From Odiellus spinosus (Eukaryota > Arthropoda > Arachnida > Opiliones > Phalangiidae), in contig OY987231.1 of the NCBI GenBank assembly GCA_963920705.1, positions 21,305,024 to 21,369,023 on the forward strand: a DNA stretch of 64,000 nucleotides, in the 5' to 3' direction. Shown one piece after another: positions 59,965 through 64,000 of this stretch; position 1 is the first letter of the stretch, and every line of letters starts with the position of its first letter. The position numbers were made by a program, and so were the translations under genes. Below the pieces are notes generated by a model that did not search any database, was not told the origin of the DNA, and saw only the letters and a program-made list of their open reading frames with translations.

Positions 59965-61509
59965 GTTTTAATTTAAATTGTCATTTTGTTGATTTAGCGA
60001 TATTATACATTCGCCGAATTTCAAAATATGTCTTCCTCGAAGTGTAAAGAAAGTATGAAATAAAAATAAATTCACGTTTGCAGTTGAGTTTCTGATATTT
60101 AAAATATATGTAGTAAAGTATCATTACAGCACGGCTACGAACCGATATAAGGCTACAAACCCTCCTATCCTTTAATTGACTAATGTTACACGAGGGGTCA
60201 ACCACTAAAGCGCTCTTACAACCCTCTTGTAATGGAGCTCATAGTTATCATCAGATATTACTGGGGTTAAATTATAATTCCCATCCAAATTCATAGCAAA
60301 ATCCATGAATTCAAAATAAATGTTTTATTCTGAAAAAGTTTGAAGGTTAGCTAGTTCAAAATCAAGGTCAAAATACTTCCAAATAAAGGTTTTGATGACA
60401 AAGTTGATCAGTTAACGATTGAGGTTAAACTGTATCCACGAAACATTATTTTTACTATTAGTTTATGGAATTACCAAATCGATTAATCGACAGCTTTAAG
60501 TCGCTTGCTAGCAATGAAATCAGAAACGAATGTGTATCGAAGCGTAATGTAAAATTCGTGTAAATTGGCAGAATAGAGTACACCTTGAAAAAGGTTTAAT
60601 ATCCAAAGTAAATAAACGAAACATACCGCGCTCGTTACTCACTGAATTAAATTTTTAGGGAAACTGTCAGTTATAACTTAATCAGATTTCTTTTTCCCAA
60701 CGATTCAAGCGCTAAATGACCTCTTAACTAACGTTTTCATTTTGTTTCACGTTAACCAATACTTAAATAGAAAATGTTAAAGGATCGACTTACCTTGATT
60801 TACATGTTTTGATGATAAAGATAGCCACTGTGATGATTTAACGGTTCCTCATACAATGCATTTCCAAATATTTCTTTGAATCTGTAATTAAAGTTAAAAT
60901 TTAAATTATGTTCTCATTTTGTTATATCAACAAATGTATTTATGATATTTAAAATATGAGTGTTTTGTGAAGGTACAAGAAAAACGTTCAACAAAGCTAC
61001 GAAAATAGAGGCTAATTGGTTAAAAATTAAATAAAATCCAGTTTTTACTCGAAAGCAATACTGAAAATAGCCCAGGTGACGAGGGGTGGCTGCCTTCCTT
61101 TAATTTCATCCCATTTTCTTTTAAGCTCGCTGATTCGCTAGTTTTTCTAATACAAAGAACGCATTTTTCCCCTCTCTAGCCGAACGGTTCGATAGGCGTT
61201 TCACAAAGTCAAAAAGCTCATAACTATTGCTTAAACAAATTGCTAAATTTTCAAGAAGTAATCTTTACTTTCCGAAAATTGCGACAGCTTTAAGTGCATG
61301 TTTCCAAAGAAAACGATTAACGATTACTCGCATCTAGGCGTAATGTAAAAATCATGCAAAGTTGCAGAGTCACGAAAACCAAATTCAAATCTTAAAAGTA
61401 CCTACGACACTTAACGCGCTCCGCTCTCGTTGAATTCAAAGCTACATTGCGAAATAATGCCAATTATTAATTAGTTTGGTCAGAACGGTTATTAATACGT
61501 AAAAAAAAA
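59965..61509. other. Spacer between IR 1 and IR 2
   Basis: AT-rich with no exon recognised. A short 5' exon with a signal peptide for IR 2 was looked for and not found. Confidence 0.35.
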
Positions 61510-63662
61510 ATGAATTATAGTGAACATGATCACAGTGTTCTCAAGGCGCATTACTACGAGGTAAGTCTAGAAGTATCAATTCGTCTCCCCTTTGGACTAA
61601 TTCGAAATTACACTTGAACAAAAGTATATAAATATAAATTTTAACCCCTTATATTTCAGTTTATGCCATATTTTAAAATGGCAAATGATACCAGCAACGT
61701 GGAAGGAATTTGCGGCGTTGTAATAAATTATATCATGAAATCTATGAACATAAGGTTTGATTTAATAATTTCAGTTTTCTTGGGAAAACTTTCATTCTAT
61801 ATACAATTCAATCAAGTTTTTCAAGCTTTTTTTATCACTTGAAGCCTGATAACGTGGGCTAAACGAAAAGATTGATTTCAAGCTTCAACTTTGATTGAAA
61901 ACGCCCCTTTAGAAAAGTTTCTTCCCATATTTGCAATGTTAAACTTGTTTGCGAGGCTGAAAATAGTTTTTTTTTATGTTTAAGATACGAGGTGATTCCG
62001 TCCAATATAATACCCACACTAGGATCAAAGCAAAAGGATGGTTCTTGGGATGGTGTAGTTGGGCTGATACATAAAAATGCGAGTGAAATTTGTTTAATTT
62101 GACCAGAAGCCGATGAAACCCTCCTTTGAAGTCTCTTACTCCCGGGTCTTGTCTAACCCTCTCTGTATGGGTTAGTTTCAAAAAGCGCGATTCGTACGCC
62201 TCCTAACGGTAGATATTTTCGGAGCGGGAGTTCGTCCAGCGAATATCTCTAGCAGCCTTGGAGTTCGTCAAAAAAACGTCGTCGTTTGTGGAGAGAGAGA
62301 ATTTCCAATTTCCCGTAGACAGGGGGGATGAAGTAGGACCCCTCCGATCTCGTAAAATTGGGAATTTTACCCATACAGAGAGGAGCGCTATATCGAACAT
62401 TAGAGTAGTAGACTTCAAAGGAGGGTTTCATCTACTTCTGATTTGACTAATTTAGAACTTAGCGTAACATTTTAAAGTGTGGTTGACACATATTTTTCAT
62501 GAACTCTAAATGGAAATTGAGTTGAAAAACGATTTAAATAAAAATTCCCCGCAATATTTTAGAGTGAACAGTTGATTTTCGCGCTTTTTTGGCACGTGAT
62601 AAGGTTGATTTCGTGCGGTCTTTTCCGTAATTACGTCATATATCGGAAAAAAATTAGAGGTCGGGATTTGAACAAGATAATTTCTGTTTTATCTTTATTC
62701 ATAACTTGAAATAATCCACGGATTTTTATGATAAATGTAATGTAATCGCGAATATTTAACTGATTATTATTAATAATTAACTGACTAACCAAAAAATTGT
62801 GGATAATCTTGTCCAAATCCCGACCTCAAAAAAATTACCTATATATTTCTGAAATTTTCATTTTGAAGTTTCTGAAAAAGGTGTCAACCTAGACGTATAA
62901 AAGTTCGAATATCACGTTTTAATATTATGATAAAACAAAAAAATATAGTTCATGGGCATTCGAAAAAATGATGACAGCCTCATCTTAAAATGTTTTTAAT
63001 CACAGGACACGCAGTTTTCATTTTTACCAATTATTCCAACGCCAAACGATCTCGAAATTGCCGAACTAACGTTTCCATTTTGGTTCACGTCATTCGCGAT
63101 ATTATCTGGTCTCCATTCTGGGTTCAAAAGAGAAGTTTTCAACTTCTTCGACGAAACAGTAAGGTTAATGGGTACGGTATAAAAAAGGTGATTACATTAC
63201 AATATTTCTAGACAGAGATATGTTTGGCTGTTTGTTTCATAATCTTAACTTTGATGTCCTTCTCAATGGAACGTAAGATTATTCAAGTATTCCCGACCAC
63301 GCGACATAAAACTCGCCCCGTATCATTCCAAAAACATTGCACATTGTTTCTTAGACCAATTTTCTATCAAGGTAAGATTTATAGTCGTACCACACATAGA
63401 TTTAAATTATAATCGGTTATTAATTGAACTTTCAGCCGTCTCCAACATAAATATTATACCCGTTTCATCAGCAGCTAAACTATGTTTCATCATGTGGTGG
63501 ATGACTATGATTGTTATGTTCAATTTGATCAGTAGCCAATTAACGGCAGCTAGCTCATCCTTGACTAAGCCTTTTCGATTTGACAGCCTCGAAGATATAT
63601 TACAATTTCCGAACACCAGAATTATAATCATTAAAGACCCGAACGTATATAAGTATTTTCAG
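61510..63662 (+). CDS. Divergent ionotropic receptor (IR), paralog 2, 3' end beyond the window
   Basis: Paralog of the IR at 56292. Exons found: 61510-61560, 61660-61754, 61985-62078, 63006-63158, 63212-63371 and 63436-63662. Exon lengths match or nearly match (exon 3 is 94 nt and exon 6 is 227 nt in both genes), and phases are the same. Landmarks are VLKAHYYEFMPYF at the start of S1, SWDGVVGLIHKN, TFPFWFTSFAILSG, M1 CLAVCFIILTLMSFSME, pore and M2 FIMWWMTMIVMFNLISSQL, and FRFDSLEDILQF leading into S2. Exon 3 ends at GCGAGT rather than a GT donor. The last two exons (rest of S2, M3, stop) should lie past 64000. Like its paralog it starts without a signal peptide. Confidence 0.8.
62104..62440 (+). 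mobile_element. Family A MITE, copy 14, in IR 2 intron 3
   Basis: Flanks are ATTTGAC on both sides (7 bp). Its left edge is 25 nt after the 5' splice site. It belongs to the subfamily with GGTTAGTTTCAAAAAGCGCG. Confidence 0.92.
62471..62989 (+). mobile_element. Family L element in IR 2 intron 3, split by a family F insertion
   Basis: Left end TTAAAGTGTGGTTGACAC, right end GATGACAGCCTCATCTTAA. The family F repeat at 62657-62827 sits within it, so L is the older insertion. Confidence 0.6.
62657..62827. mobile_element. Family F repeat nested in family L
   Basis: Inverted ends GAGGTCGGGATTTGAACAAG and CTTGTCCAAATCCCGACCTC. The flanks AAAAAAATTA (about 10 bp) repeat on both sides. A 9-10-bp duplication would suit a Mutator-like element, but superfamily cannot be settled from a non-coding copy. 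Confidence 0.75.
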
Positions 63663-63669
63663 GTAAAAT

Positions 63670-64000
63670 CAGAAGCCGATGAAACCCTCCTTTGAAGTCT
63701 ATTACTCCCGGGTCTTGTCTACCCCTCTCTGTATGGGTTATTCTCAAAAGGCGCGATCCGTACGCCTCCTAACGGTAGATGTTTTCGGAGCGGGAGCTCG
63801 TCGAAGCGAATATCTCTAGCAGCCTTGGAGTTCGTCCAAAAAACGTCGTCGTTTGTGGAGAGAGAGAATTTCCAATTTTCCGTAGACAGGGGGGATGAAG
63901 TAGGACCCCTTCTAACTCGTAAAATTAGGAATTTTACCCATACAGAGAGGAGCGCGATATGGAACATTGGAGTAGTAGACTTCAAAGGAGGGTTTCATCG
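63670..64000 (+). mobile_element. Family A MITE, copy 15, cut by the window edge
   Basis: It starts 7 nt into IR 2 intron 6. The 7 bases before it, GTAAAAT, are the 5' splice site itself and fit the family target pattern. The right end is just beyond 64000. Confidence 0.9.

Overview
The window is nuclear DNA of an invertebrate animal. Genes are split by short GT-AG introns and hold animal-specific receptors, the DNA is AT-rich by eye, and it is packed with short non-autonomous DNA transposons (MITEs). Two tandem ionotropic receptors (IRs) of the divergent protostome type suggest an ecdysozoan, perhaps an arthropod or chelicerate. That placement is an inference and the species cannot be read from the sequence.

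Five complete genes and one partial gene can be built exon by exon. On the minus strand are a six-exon anion-type Cys-loop ligand-gated channel (7934-12497, 420 aa, signal peptide to M4) and a two-exon HNK-1/chondroitin-type carbohydrate sulfotransferase (14409-16250, 382 aa, Golgi type II). On the plus strand are two paralogous three-exon rhodopsin-like GPCRs (43140-45144 and 53152-55111) with identical splice phases. Two paralogous IRs follow (56292-59619 complete with eight exons; 61510 onward cut by the window edge). The right half is therefore a small cluster of chemosensory or neuropeptide-type receptors. No shared pathway with the left-hand genes can be claimed.

Region by region: 1-7.9 kb is a repeat zone with foldback elements, a 19-unit 95-bp minisatellite and a TA-flanked MITE. 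7.9-16.3 kb holds the channel and the sulfotransferase. 16.3-43.1 kb has no gene I can support, only dispersed MITEs in AT-rich DNA. 43.1-45.1 kb is GPCR 1. 45.1-53.1 kb is gene-poor with one A/C-biased coding-like island near 47.2-47.9 kb. 53.2-55.1 kb is GPCR 2. 56.3-64.0 kb is the IR pair.

The main structural result concerns the mobile elements. Families A (15 copies), C (5) and D (2) differ in internal sequence but share CA...TG ends. Nearly all intact insertions are flanked by 7-bp target duplications fitting a palindromic pattern, T at position 2 and A at position 6. This looks like a hAT-type target preference with one base fewer than the usual 8. A second group (B, G and probably I and L) sits at TTAA like piggyBac-type elements, and family E is flanked by TA. 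Insertions spare exons but fill introns, and several sit at functional gene boundaries: just after a stop codon, 7 nt into an intron at its 5' splice site, and 16 nt upstream of a 3' splice site.
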